The notes: generated from the letters alone by a model not told the origin. A stretch of 64,000 nt of DNA from Euryodendron excelsum (GCA_033060915.1 CM065388.1:28558501-28622500), one strand, 5' to 3'. Shown: positions 45,990 through 58,686, counted from the first letter of the stretch. Translations and numbers: made by a program.

Positions 45990-47510
45990 AAATTGGAAAT
46001 TGGAATTGAAGGATTAGGAAATTAATTTGGAAAGATTGAGGTTTAGGAAACTTAGACTTAGGAAGATACGATTTAGGAAAGACTTGAGGTTTAAGAAAGA
46101 TTTGACTCGAATGTTTGACTTGGAAGATTAAAGAACGATTGGATTTAAGAAAAATTCGAATTTAGGAAAGTTTCAAAATAGGGAAGTTTCGAATTAGGAA
46201 AGTTTTCAAAATAGGAAAGTGTCATTTTAGGAAAGTTTCGAATTAGGAAAGTTTTGAAATAAGGAAAGCGTTTAATTTTCAGAAAGTTTTAATTTAGGAA
46301 AGTTTCTGTTTTTGGAAAGTTTTGAATTTGGAAAGATTTGAAGTTTAGGATAGTTTAGAATTTTAGGAAGATTCAAAGTTTGAGTTTTAGAAATTCTTGA
46401 AATTAGGAAAGGTTTTGAGTTTAAGAAAAGTTTGAAAACTTAGATTTGGAAAGTTAAGATTTGGAAAGGGATGGAATTAAGAAAGGCTTGAAAGCTTAAC
46501 ATTTAAGGAAAGATTTAAAAGTTTAAGTTTAAAAAACTTAAGGTTTAGGAAAATACTAGATTAGGAAGGAGTTGAATTAGGAAAAATTTAGGTTTGAAAT
46601 GATTGAGATTCCTATTTTCTAAAAAAAGAGATTGAATTTTATTTCTAAAAGATGTGTTTTGATTTTGTTTCCAAAAGGGGAGATTGGATTTGGTTTCCTA
46701 AAGGGAAGATTGGATTTGGCATGAATTTGGAAAGATGGAGTTTTGGAAATTCTAGTTTTGGGAAGACTATAGTTTCAATGTAGAAAAGAGGTTTTGGAAA
46801 TATACATAGTTTTGAAGTAGAAAACAACAGCTTTTGGGAACTTAGGTTTTGAAGCCAAATAAGGGATTGGAAATCATGTTTTTGGGAAAGAAAATTAGGG
46901 TTTCCTAATTGTTGGCTCTAAGGTTTAACTTGGACTCTAGGGAAAGAGTTTTTGGAAAGTGAATTTTTTTGAAAGAGGGATTTTTGGAAGGAAATCCTGG
47001 AAAGGAGTTTCTAGAAAGTAAATTTTGAAAAGAGAGAGTTTTTGGAAAAGAAATCCTAGTGAGGAGTTTCTAGAAAGTAAATTTTGAAAAGAGAGTTTTT
47101 GGAAAAGAAATCCTAGTGAGGAGTTTTTAGAAAGTGAATTTTGAAAAGAGATATTTAGGAAGGAAACGTAAAGAGCGTCTTTGTAAAGTGAACTTTGAAG
47201 AAAACATTTTTGGAAGGGAGCTTGTAGGAAAGACGTTTTCGGAAAGAGATTGTTGAAAAGGAGTTTGGAGGGGGTTTTCTAAGAAGGAAACCTAGGGAGT
47301 GTTTTTAGGAAAGGAATTTTAAAGAAAGTGTTTTGGAAAGGAGTTGAAAAGGAAGTTTTGAAAATAGATTTTTGGAGGGAGTTTTTTGGAAGACAATTTT
47401 GGAAAGGAATTTGAAGGAGATTGGAGAGAGTTTTTGGAAAGTATGTTGAAAAAGAGGCTTTTAGGAGGAGATTTTTGAGAAGAGATTTTAGAATGTATAT
47501 AAAATATCTC
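45990..47510 (-). repeat. G-poor (minus strand) degenerate tract of A7
   Basis: On the plus strand it appears as TTAGGAAAGTTT-type repeats almost without C. It is the reverse equivalent of 12110-13850. Confidence 0.8.
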
Positions 47511-48350
47511 ACTTTCCTAAAGCGATTCTAACCATAAGAGGGCTAGAATCACTTTAGGATAGTGGTTTTGAAAGTAACAAGATTTGAAAATATGGACCAC
47601 GAAAGTCACTTTAAATGTAACACTTTCCTAAAGCAACCCTAGCCATGGAAAGGCTAGAATCACCCTAGGATTGTGATTTTGAAAACAAATTTTGGAAAAG
47701 AAGATTTTGATACAATTTTGAAAACAATGTTAATGCAAGTTTTGAAAATGAGTTTGAAAACGATTTTGGAGAGATGCAAGATCATGATATGCACAATGCA
47801 AATTTGCAGTCGTGAATGTACAAGGTTAAGGCTTCACCACATAATCAAGGGGGGCCGAATCTATGTGGTCTCTGGTTAGACTAAAAGAAAGCCCCCGACA
47901 CGGTGACTCTCCAATAGCCTAATCTTACACATGGACAGGGAATCCCCTTGTTTCAAGCATGCAAAGAAGGGGGGGGGCAAGAAGATAGGGGATTAAAATA
48001 GAAGAAAACCCAAGTGGGTTAGGAGAGAGAAGAGAGAGGGGGAAGTGAAGAAACTTAAAGAGAAAGCCTACCTTGTCTTGCTTATTTCACTTTACTTTGC
48101 GCACCTTGCTTTTTTTCGGTCTTCGCTTCACTTTAGTCTTGATCATCGAGAACTCTTCTTCAATCTTGGGGAGCTTCGAGTTACAACACTTCAAGTCTTC
48201 AATGGAAGATTGAGGCTAGTGTATAGGTGTGTAGGAGTGTGTATGAGTGTATAGGAGGCTAGGGTTTAAGGAGGCTATGAGCTCTGTATATCGATTATTA
48301 GGGTTTTCAAACTAAGTTTGCAGACCTCTTTCATGCTGGAGGAGGCTCTG

Positions 48351-48358
48351 TATTTATA
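48351..48358 (-). promoter_or_regulatory. TATA box of A7
   Basis: TATAAATA on the minus strand, followed by CAGAGCCTCC. Confidence 0.7.
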
Positions 48359-48412
48359 GAGATGGGATAGACCTAGCGCCTATTGTAGTGGCGTCAAGGC
48401 AAATTTCCTCTT

Positions 48413-48433
48413 GGCGCCACTAGGAGTGGCGCC
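48413..48433 (-). promoter_or_regulatory. U3 inverted repeat of A7
   Basis: GGCGCCACT and AGTGGCGCC, perfect 9-base arms around the loop AGG as written on the plus strand. A second, weaker copy follows at about 48450-48472. Confidence 0.75.
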
Positions 48434-48570
48434 AGGCCATTTTTTGGCTTGGCGCCATTAGTAGTGGCGTCGGCAATTTAGGAAAGTTCATTAAGTCGGC
48501 AAGCAATGTATCTTGAGAAGATTTGGGCACCTATACTAGTGACTACCATGCAATTTTTAGCCTGGCTTCA

Positions 48571-48897
48571 CTAGGAGTGACTCCGGAAAGCCCGGGAAGG
48601 ACTTAAGGGATCGGGAATGGCCCGAAAGGCCGAAAAAAGATAGGAACACTTAAAATAGTGTCCCAAAGGTAGTGGATTTGAAAAAAGATGACAAGATTTG
48701 TCAGAAGGGTTGACCGGGCCATTAGGGGCAAAGCGGTCAACTGGATCAAAAAGCTGCTGGGATGGACTCAGAATGTCCCAGAAGAAGACTTGAGATTTAG
48801 AAACATTATTTAGAATGTTCCCAAAGGCTACCGGTTTGATACCCAGAGCTGGTGTGGTCAGAAAAGGCGACCGGCCCACCAGGGGTAAAACAGTCAT
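48571..48897 (-). other. U3 open reading frame, A7 copy (108 codons)
   Basis: Intact frame from MTVLPLVGRSPF to FRSHS, same phase and length as the A5 and A6 copies. No recognised domain. Confidence 0.4.
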
Positions 48898-49739
48898 TTT
48901 GCATAGAATTTATCGGAACTGACTTGGAATGATCCGGAAAGATAATGGAAGGTTGAGAATGCTATAAAAAGCATCCTCGGGAGATTACCGATTTGATATC
49001 CAGAGTCGGTGTGGTCAGAAAAGGAGACCGGCCCACTAAGGGTAAAACGGTCATTTTGCACCGGGTTCACCGGAACTGACTCGGAATGATCCGAAAAGAT
49101 AAAGGAATGTTGAGAATGCTATAAAAATTATTCTTGGGAGGTTACCTGTTTGATACCCAGAGCCGGTGTGGTCCCGGGGTGTTCGGATGCCTAGGGGCAA
49201 AATGGACATCTTGATCGGAAAGTCTTAGAATTGGCCTGAAACTGACTAGAAGGCACCTATTCATGCCGGGTTGACTTTAAGACAATCTTGGAAAGGGTGG
49301 ACTTACCATTCTGAGGACTCAGGTGTGTTATTGAGAAACGTGCCAAAAAATGGCCCTAGGGACAGTTTGCCCATTTTTCACCAAAATGGACTAGCAAGCA
49401 CTGGTGTTGACCTGGGTTTTGAGTGTTTCTGCCGCTCTGACAGCGGGCTCATGATGTAGGGGTTGGTTGGCAATTCCCTATATCGACCTGCTTGCGAGTA
49501 TTTTTGTTACTCTGACAGTTGCAATGTTTACGAATACTTTCGCTACTCTGACGGTTCGCGATCATTCCCAAGACTGCCTGATCTCGGGAAGCTGCTAAAG
49601 GGACTTAGCACCTGAGAACTCAACTTTCTCAGAAGGCGTGCTGAAACAGACATTTCTTCATTGGCAGGCTAGCAGGCGCCAAAGATAGACCGTTCTACCA
49701 TCTAGGGGACTTGGGGTCTCGTCCCGATCGACAGGTTAA

Positions 49740-50200
49740 AAGGGGACTTACTGTCTTCAGAAAGATGCGCCTGATAGAATATGGAAAGGGGACTTATCGT
49801 CTTCAAAAAGACGTGCCTGATGGAATTAGAAAGGGGACTTACCATCTTCAGAAAGACGTGCCTGATTTAGAATTGGAAAGGAGACTTACCGTCTTTGAAA
49901 AGACACGCCTGATATGGAATTAGAAAAGGGACTTACCATCTTCGAAAAGACGCGCCTGATTTGGAATTGGAAAGGGGACTTACCGTCTTTGGAGAGACGC
50001 GCCTAATGGAGTTGGAAAGGGGACTTATCGTCTTCGGAAAGACGTGCCTGATTTAAAATTGGAAAGGGGACTTACTATCTTCGAAAAGACGCGCCTAACT
50101 TGGAATTTGAAAGGGGACTTACCGTATTCGAAAAGACGTGCCTGATTTAGAATTGAAAGTGGACTTATCATCTTCAGAAAGACACGCCTGATTTGGGATT
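49740..50200 (-). repeat. Stem-loop minisatellite of A7 U3
   Basis: About nine units of roughly 50 bp. Each contains GGGGACTTACCGTCTTC...GACGCGCCTGA in variant form with a CGTCTT/AAGACG-type inverted repeat. Equivalent to 35720-36030 in A5 and 44395-44695 in A6. Confidence 0.8.
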
Positions 50201-50678
50201 AGAAAGGACAATGTCCCTAAGGGCATTTTGATCATTTTGCCTCTATTTGGGCCTAGTGGGCCCGCGAGGTTATGGATAGACGAAATTAAACTTAGAGAGT
50301 TAACTCTGATTGGTATTCGTCCATATTGACTTGAGTACAAGTCTGGACGGACCGTAGACTGCCGAGCAATAAAAAATGGGGTGCTTACACACGTTTCTCG
50401 AGATAATACCTAAGTCTTCAGAACGATAGGTCCACCCTTCCAAGATTGTCTTGAAAGCAATCCAGCATGATTAGGTGCCTTCTAGTTCGTTTTCGGGCCA
50501 ATTTTGAGACTTTCCGGTCAAGATGACCATTTTACCCCTGGGCATCCGAACGCCCCGGGGACCACACCGGCTCTGGGTATCAAATCGGTAATCTCCCGAG
50601 AATGCTTCTTATAGTATTCCCGACCTTCCTTTATTTTTCCGGATCATTCCGAGTAAGTTTCGATAAATCCGGTGCAAA

Positions 50679-51005
50679 ATGACCGTTTTGCCCCTAGTGG
50701 GCTGGTCGCCTTTTTTGACCACACCGACTTTGAGTTTCAAGCCGGTAGCCTTTGGGAACATTCTAAATAATGTATCCAAATCTCAAGTCTTCTTTCGGGA
50801 GGTTTTGAGTCCGTCTCGACAGCTTTCCGGCCTAATTGACCGTTTTGCCCCTAATGGCTCGGTCAATTCGTCTGACAAATTTTGTCACCCTTTTTCAAAT
50901 CTACTACCTCCAGGACACTATTTTAAGTGTTCCTGTCCTTTTCTAGTCTTTCGGGCCATTCTAGGCTCCTTAAATCCTTTCCAAACCCTTCAGAATCACT
51001 CCTAG
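50679..51005 (+). other. U3 open reading frame, A6 copy (108 codons)
   Basis: Intact ATG frame, closest to the A5 copy, as expected for two LTRs of one element. Same start context (AAAATGACCGTTTTGCCCCT) as the other copies. Confidence 0.4.
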
Positions 51006-51178
51006 TGAAGCCAGGCTAAAAATTGCATGGTAGTCATTAGTACAGGCAACCAAATCTTCCCAAAATATGTTGCTTACCGACCTTAAAACTTTCCTAACTG
51101 GCTGGTGCCACTAGTACTGGTGCCAATGTAAACTTTGGCCTAGCGCCACTGCAACAGGTGCCAGGTCATTCCCTTGTC

Positions 51179-51186
51179 TATAAATA
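51179..51186 (+). promoter_or_regulatory. TATA box of A6
   Basis: TATAAATA in TGTCTATAAATACAGAGCC, after a decayed hairpin (GGTGCCACTAGTACTGGTGCC-type, about 51105). Confidence 0.7.
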
Positions 51187-52069
51187 CAGAGCCTCCTCCA
51201 GCGTGAAAAAGGTCCTCCAACTCAGTGTAAAAACCCTATTATTCGATACACAGAGCTCGTAGCCACTCTAAACCCTAGTCTCCTTAGGTTTTCCAAACCC
51301 TAGCCTCCATACACTAACCTTAGCCTCCTATACACTCACATATACATCTATACACTCATACACTAGCCTCTAAAGCCTCCTTTAAAGACTTGAAGTGCTG
51401 CAATCTGAAGTTTTGAAGATTGAGGACAAACTCTTCAAGATTGAAGTGAAGATCGAAGCAAGACAAGCAAAGCAAAGCGCGCAAAGCTAAGCAAAATAAA
51501 GAAGACACAAGGTAGGCTTTTAAGTTTATGAATCTTCCCCCTCTCTTCTCTCTCCTAACCCACTTAGGTTTTCTTCTATTTTAATCCCCCATCTTCTTCC
51601 CCCTCTTCTTGTATGCTTGAAACACGAGAATTCTCGGTCCATGTGTAGGATTAGGCTATTGGAGAGTCACTGTGTCGGGGGCTTTCTTTTATTCTAATCG
51701 GAGACCACATGGGTTCAGCCCCCTTGATTATGTGGTGAAGCTTTTAACCTTGTATGTTCACGACCCCAATTTGCATTGTGCTTATCATAATCTTGCATTC
51801 CTCTAAAGTTTGTTTTAAACTTGTTGTCAAAGCTTGCATTAAACTTGTTTTCAAAAACTTATATTAAATCTTCTTTTTCAAAACTTATTTTCAAAATCAC
51901 AATCCTATGGTGATTCTAGCCTTTTCATGGCTAGGGTTACTTTAGAAAGGTATTATATTTAAAGTGACCAATATAGTCCATATTTTCAAATCCTTGTTGT
52001 GTTCAAAACCACTTTCTTAAAGTGGTTCTAACCTTCTTATGGTTAGAATCGCTTTAGGAAAATGAGATA

Positions 52070-53600
52070 TTTTGTATACTTTCTAAAACTCTCTTTTCAA
52101 ATCTCTCCTTCTAAAAACCTGTCTTTCAACATACTTTTTAAAAATTCTCTCCAATCTCTTTCTTCAAATTCCTTTCCAAAATTGTTTTCCAAAAACTCCT
52201 TCCAAAAAATCTATTTTCAAAATTTCCTTTTCAACTTCTTTCCAAAACACTCTCTTCAAATTCCTTTCCTAAAAACACTCCCTAGGTTTCCTTCTTAGAA
52301 AACTCTCTCCAATCTCTCTTCCAAAATTGTTTTTCAAAAACTTCTTTCCGACAATCTCTTTCCAAAAACATCTTTCCTAAAAGCTCCTTTCCAAAAACGC
52401 TTTCCTCAAAGTTCACTATCCAAAGACGCTCCTTACGTTTCCTTCCTAAACAACTCTTCCGAAAAATCTTTTTCTAAAATCTCCCCACTAGGATTTCTTT
52501 CCAAAAACTCTCTTTTCAAAATTCACTTTTTAGAAACTCCTCTCTATGATTTCCTTCCAAAAAATCTCCCTTTCTAAAAACTCACTTTCCAAAAATTCTT
52601 TCCTTAGAGCCCAAGTCAAGCCCTAGAACCCATGATTAAGAAACCCTAATTTTCTTGCCCAAAAACATGATTTCCGATCCCTTATTTTGGCTTCAAAACC
52701 TTGGTTTCCAAAACCTCTTGTTTTCTACATCAAAAATCTTAAGTTTCCAAAAACCTCGCTTCTATGTCAAAACTATAGTATTCCAAATCTAGTGTTTCTA
52801 AAATTCCCTTTCCAAATCCATGTCAAATCCAATCTTCCCTTTAGGAGACCAAATCCAATCTCCCATTTAGGAAACTAGATCCTATCCTCCGTTTTTGGAA
52901 ACAAAATCAAAACACCTCTTTTAGAAATAAAATCCAATCCCTTGTTTTAGGAAATAGGAATCTCAATCCTTCCTAGTCTAAACCTTTCCTAATTCACTCT
53001 GTCCTAATTTCATACCTTCCTAAACCTTAGGTTTCCAAACTTTAAACTTTTAAATCTTTCCTTAAACTTTAAGCTTCCAAATCTCTCTTAGTTCTATACC
53101 TTTCCAAATCTCGACTTTCCAAATCTAAAACTTTCTTCAAAACTTTACTTTCAAAACTGCCCTATTTCGAAACATTCTAAATTCAAAATTTTCCAATTTC
53201 TAAACTTTCTTAAAACGAAACCTTTCCTATTTCAAAACCTTTCTTAAAATGAAACTTTCTTAATCTAAATCTTTCCTAAATCAAAACTTTCCTAATTCGA
53301 AATCCTTTCTAAATTCTAAACTTCCCTAATTCGAGACATTTTCTAATCCAAAACTTTCCTAAAACGAAACTTTCCTAAAATGAAACTTTCCTAATTCGAA
53401 CATTTCCTAAATCCAATCTTTCTTAAACTCTCGAGTCTTTCCTAAGTCTCATCTTTCTTAAGTCTAGGTTTCCTAAACCTCTATATTTCCAAATCAAATT
53501 TCAATTTTTTCAAATTCTAAATTCCAATTTCCAATCTTCTAAGTTCAAATCAAACTCCTTATTCCAATCAAACTCTTTTTGAATCCAATCTTCTATTTTC
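52070..53600 (+). repeat. G-poor degenerate tract of A6
   Basis: A/C/T-rich repeats equivalent to those in A3 and A4. Confidence 0.8.
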
Positions 53601-53770
53601 TATCAGACTCTTGTCTGAACTACGACTGACCTAATTTCTCAAAAAGGATACGTAGGCAACCCTCATGGGTGCGGTCACAATCTATTTTCTATCAGACTCT
53701 TGTCTGAACTACGACTGATCTGATTTCTCAAAAAGGATACGTAGGCAACCCTCATGGGTGCGGTCACAAC
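53592..53770 (+). repeat. 89-bp tandem duplication of the conserved LTR block in A6
   Basis: TCTATTTTCTATCAGACTCT starts at 53592 and again at 53681. Both units carry ACTACGACTGA, GGATACGTAGGCAACC and GGGTGCGGTCACAA. Other family A copies have the block once. Confidence 0.9.
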
Positions 53771-56700
53771 CTTTTTCAAGTCTCCAATTCCATAATCTAT
53801 TTTTCTAATTCCAAGTTTCTATTTCCAAATCTCTAATTTCAATTTTTAAAACTTTCCAATTTCAATCTTTTCAAATCTCTTTCTAAAAACAAATGAATTT
53901 CTTTTCAAATCTATTTTTAAATCTATTTTCCAACTCTCTTTTTCTATTGCACTTATATATCATGCATCATTCTTTTCAAAATTATTTTTCTAAAGTGGAT
54001 AGGATTGAACATTTGTTAGTTGAAGACTCTCATAGGTGAATCTAGGGTAAATAGACATGTAGGTACCAAAAGGGTGGGGTAGGGTGATAGCTTAGTGCGC
54101 CTTCCCTACACGTAACCAACCTCCGAACCTAGAATCATTGTTTTCAAAGACCAAAATGGAGTTTATTTTCAAAAAGGGCTTAAAATTTTTTCAAAGGTTG
54201 CCAAACAACCTATTTTTTTAAAAACCTTCTCTAGAGGTAGCATTTTAAAAAAATCACTTTCAGAAACCCTATGTGTAGTTTTCGGATTGTGCTTAGTTTT
54301 TAGATGACCTAACTCATCGTAATCAAGTTAGGTGGCGACTCCAAATTGTTTTCCAAAAGCCATTTATCCAAATCAACTTTCAATTCAAACCTAGTCGCAC
54401 TCATTCTTCTAGGAGGGTGAGTTCTAATGAGAGAGTATAGTGTTTTTCCCGCTTGTGTGTGTATTAAAATCTGGACACGACAACCCCTAACCATAGGTCA
54501 ACCCATCCTAGGTTAGCATGCTTCAAGGTTCCAAACTTATGAACCCCTTTTAAATGATATTTCTTTTTAAAACTATTCTCATGACTCATTTTTCCAAAAC
54601 CTCCTGCTCTCTTAAGATTTCAAAAGCCAACTCCATAACCTTTTCAAATATTACTACATTCTATCTTCAAAGTATTTTCAAGAATGTTTTTAAGAACTCA
54701 CAACCCTAAGGTATCCCTACCCCCTTTCATGGTCGGGGACTCCAAAAGAAAGTGATAGATCAAGAACAACCTCCAAGGTTGTCCATATTAGAGTTCCAAA
54801 GAGGTTGGTGCTTTCAAAAACCACTTTCAAAAACTTTTCAAAGATCTATTTACTCAAGCACCCCAAAATCATACCTCCAAGGTTTTCAAAGCATGACTTC
54901 AAAATATTTTCAAAACTCTCTTGAGTTATTCCAAAACCCCCTAGAGTTGTTCCATAAGCATTTTGAAACACTTCAAAACCCCCTCTCAAGAATTTCAAAG
55001 TTATATTTCAAAACATTCCACTATCCGGTTTCAAATCAAAACTCTCAAGTTCTCTCTTTCTAAAGACCACAAAGTGTCTTTAAACTTTTCCTAAGACCCC
55101 AAAGTGTCTTCAAAACCTTTCAAAGGCCTTAATGCACCTATTTTCCATCGGGTTCTCTCCCGAACTATGAATGAATTAATTCTCGCCAAATGAGATACGT
55201 AGGCAACCTAAAATGGTGCGGTCATAACTCTTATTTCAACTCAAGTCCCTTTTTCAAAGCTCTCAATCAATTCAAGGTCCTTGTTTTAAAATCCTTCAAG
55301 ACTTCCATGTTTTCAAACATTCTTTCTCAAGACTTGCATCATGCATCATTTATCCAAAAAGTGATGACTAAACCCCGTTTTTAAAAATTTTAAAGTGGAT
55401 ATTAAGTGGACAATGGTAACCGGTTATTCTAGTGAATGAACAAAAGGGTGATTAGACATGTAGGTACCAAAAGGGCGGGGTAGGGTGATGATCTTAGGAT
55501 ATCTTCCCTGCAAGTAACCAACCTCCAGACTATAGATTTCTGTTTTCGAAGGACCAAAATGGAGTTACTTTAAAAAAGGGCTTAAAATTTTCTAAAGGTT
55601 GCCAAACTGTCGCGCCCCAGTTTTTGGGGGTTCAAGGTCCTTTCGGCTCGGAGACCCTAAAGCACGAAACTCTGTCACTAAAACTCATCCTCCTAGAAAG
55701 ACAAGTGCGACTAGGTTTGAAAATTGGTTTGACTAAGGCCTTTTTAGGAAAATATGAGTCGCCACCTAACTTGATTAAGGTGAGTTAGGGCACTCAAAAC
55801 TAAGTGTTAATCCAAAAATTAAACGTAGGGTTTTTTGGAAAAGGTTTTGAAAACTCCCTCAAGAGAGGGTTTTTAAGAAAATAGGTTATGTGGCAACCTT
55901 TGGAAAGATTTAAGCCCTTTTGAAAAATAACTCCATTTTGGTAATTTGAAAATAGAAATCTAAGGTTCGGGGGTTGATTACGTGTAGGGAAGATATCATA
56001 AGATCATCACCCTACCCCGCTCTTTCAGTACCTACATGTTTAATCACCCTTGGTTCACTCACTAGAATAACCAGTTACCATTGTCCACTTAATATCCACT
56101 TTAGAACTTTGAAAATGAGGTTTGGTCATCACTTTTCGGATAAATGATGCATGATGCATGTTTTGGAAGAAGTTTGAAACACGAAAGTCTTTGGAGGAGT
56201 TTGAAATGGAAACTAGGAGTTGATTGAAATTTTTGAAAAGGGGATTGGAGTTGAAATAAAAGTTATGACCGCACCTTTTTCGATTGCCTACGTATCCCAT
56301 TTGGCAAGAATCAAGTCATTCGTAGTTCGGGCAAGAGCCCAATGGAAAATAGGCGCATTAGGGCACTTGAAAGGTTTGAAGATACTTTGGGGTCTTTGGA
56401 GAAGTTTATGACACTTTGAGGTCTTTGGAAAAGTTTAAGACACTTTGAGGTCTTGAAAGTTTTGACTTGAAATTGGATGGTGAGGTGTTTTGAAAATGTT
56501 TTTGGATCAACTTAAGGGAGTTTTGGGAAAATGCTTTGGCATGAATCAAGAGAACTTGATAATGTTTTTGAAGTCTTGTTTTGAAAACCTTGGAAGCATG
56601 ACTTTAGAATGTTTGGATGAATTAATTTTTGAAAGTGGTTTTTGGAAATAGTTAAGGGTTTGGAATCCTAATATGGACAATCTTGGAGGTTGTTCTTGAT

Positions 56701-57009
56701 TTATCACTTGTCCTTGGAATCCCTAACCATGAGAGGGCTAGGGACACCTTAGGTTTGTGACCTTTTGAAAACATTTTTGGGAATGCCTTGAAGATGGAGT
56801 GTAGGAACATTTGAAGAGTATAGGGATTTGGTTGTTTTGAAATTAAGAGAGTAGGAAGTTTTGGAAAAGCGGGTTATGAGAATAATTTGAAATTGAGTGA
56901 TCATGTTGAATAGGGTTAAAGAGTTGGAACCTTGAAGTGTACTACCCTAGGTTGGGTTGGCCTAGGGTCAGGGGTGACCTAAGATTAACTAACTAAGGTT
57001 GAGTTAGCC

Positions 57010-57440
57010 TAAGGTTAGGATGACTTGGGGTTGGGTTAACCGAAGGTGAGTGAACTAGTATCAAGTTAACCTAAGGTTAGGTAACTAGGGTCAAGTTAAC
57101 CTAGGGTTAGGCAACTAGAGTCGAGTTAACCTAGGGTTAGATAACGAGGGTCAAGTTAACCTAGGGTTAGATAACTAGGGTCAAGTTAACCTACGGTTAG
57201 ACAACTAGGGTCAAGTTAACCTAGGGTTGGATAACTAGGGTCAAGTTAACCTAGGGTTAGACAACTAGGGTCAAGTTAACCTAGGGTTGGATAACTAGGG
57301 TCAAGTTAACCTAGGGTTAGACAACTAGGGTCAAGTTAACCTAGGGTTGGATAACTAGGGTCAAGTTAACCTAGGGTTGGTCAACTAGGATTAAGTTAAC
57401 CTAGGGTTGGTGAACTAGGGTCAAGTTAACCTAGGGTTGG
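57010..57440 (-). repeat. 30-bp minisatellite of B2 (about 14 units)
   Basis: Unit GGTCAAGTTAACCTAGGGTT plus a variable GAATAACTAG-like part. Two units fill each 60-base line exactly from 57121 on, so the period is 30 bp. Each unit contains GTTAAC. It is the reverse of the array interrupted by E3 in B1. Confidence 0.93.
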
Positions 57441-58686
57441 ATTGGAAAATGGATTTGAAAGTTGGTTTAATGCACTTTTGGAAAGAGTTTTGAAAAACAA
57501 AACATGTTATGCAATGGATTTTGGTGGACAACCCTTTTGAAAATCATTTCCGTGAAAATTTTGGCTCTAGCCAAGAGTATGGTTTATATGGTTGGTGATT
57601 GGAGACCATTCAAAGGAAGGTTTCCTCATGGCCATTATAACCTTTATCTTGACAAGAGTGGGGATTTCAAAAATCAACATAACGATGGCAACTTTTGGAA
57701 AATCATTTTTGATGCAAAGATGGAGATAATGCATTTTTGAAAATCACCTTTTGAGAAGGATTTTGAAAACCATTTTTTAAGGGAACCATTCCATCAAGAG
57801 AGGGTTCATATGGCCAAACAAAAAGGAGACCACTCAAGAGAGGATTCCATAGGGCCATTCCAACCACTATACTTAAAAGAATAGAAATCTTGAAAATTGG
57901 AGAATTAGAAAGCAACCCTTATGCAAGTTAAAATATCATGATGCCAAAGTAGGAGTTAGGGGGTTAGTAGGAAACTCTTTAAAGCATGATTTCTAAGATC
58001 TTATCCTATGCTTGAAGGGGACAACTCTTGGAACCATTTTCGAAATAAATATGGAGCTTGAAAATGGCATGAAAATAAGAGCGATGTAGGCATTGTAGAA
58101 CATGACAATAAGCATAAAATGAAGCCAAGCATACAAGACATGATCGAAATAGTAATATGCAAGGGGTCGTGATCACATACAAGGCTTTTAGGCTACACCA
58201 CATAAATAAGGGGCTCCTAGGCCTACCATCTCAAAGTAGGCTAGTGAGAGGTCCCCCTACATGGTGGCTCTCACTTGCTTTCCTCTAGATATGATCTAAG
58301 AGCCCTCTTGGCTTAAGCATGCAAGAAAGTGGGGTTGAAGATGGGGATTAAAATAGAGAATAGCCTAAATAGGCTAGGAGGGAGAAGAGAAGAGTAGGGG
58401 AAAACACAAATGTAAAAGGGATACCACCTTTTGCCTTCAACACATTTGTAGGCTTCCAAGGATGCTTTGATTGGAGCTTGAATGACTTCAAGAAGGCTTA
58501 GAGGGCTGGTAGGGAGTGTTTGATAGTGTATAAGGCTTTATATGTGAAGTATATAGGCTTGGGGATGATGGAATTTAAGCTAAGTGTTGGATGGATGAAG
58601 TGTGTACAGAGATTCGCACTTCTGGAGTGACTTCAGCAGAGCTTCGCATCAGAAATCAGAGTTGGAATATGCAAAGGGGGGTCTGG

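Larger units (their letters stand above)
45105..50389 (-). mobile_element. Solo LTR A7, family A, reverse, inside A6 (5,285 bp)
   Basis: Begins TGTCTCTCCCAG (reverse of the 3' end) and ends GGGGTGCTTACA (reverse of the 5' end). Flanks are CACAT (45100-45104) and CACGT (50390-50394), a TSD with one transition. The joined flanks recreate the CACGTTTCTCG phrase seen uninterrupted in A4 near 16087. Contents mirror A3: stem-loop array at 49740-50200, three 157-bp units (landmarks about 48840, 48997, 49154), U3 frame 48571-48897, TATA box 48351-48358 (minus), and G-poor tract (C-poor on the plus strand) about 45990-47510. Confidence 0.92.
35527..54482 (+). mobile_element. Element E3, defective Tat-type retrotransposon
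   Basis: Bounded by a perfect TSD ACCCC (35522-35526 and 54483-54487). Parts: truncated 5' LTR A5 (35527-38353), a short gag-end/unknown coding relic, a long noncoding spacer, an antisense plant-mobile-domain-like ORF, and 3' LTR A6 (44196-54482) carrying the reverse solo LTR A7. The primer-binding site, leader, most of gag, protease and all of pol are missing. A5 and A6 share variants not seen in A7 (for example TPTL...FKPVAF and FFR in their U3 frames), supporting their pairing as two LTRs of one element. It inserted into B1. Confidence 0.88.
44196..54482 (+). mobile_element. LTR A6, 3' LTR of E3, split by A7
   Basis: Starts TGTAAGCACCCC and ends TCTGGACACGACA. Own sequence is 44196-45104 and 50390/50395-54482, about 5.0 kb net. 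U3 stem-loop arrays at 44395-44695, GAGTG/CACTC stems near 45005, two 157-bp units (landmarks 50579 and 50736), U3 frame 50679-51005, TATA box 51179-51186, G-poor tract 52070-53600. The ACGACTGACCT block is duplicated in tandem near 53600. The TSD ACCCC follows at 54483. Confidence 0.9.

Noticed and set aside
57010..57440. Interstitial telomere-like array (CCTAGGGTT)
   Set aside because: The unit is 30 bp and contains CTAGGGTT only once per unit; plant telomeres are TTTAGGG heptamers. It is a minisatellite of family B LTRs.
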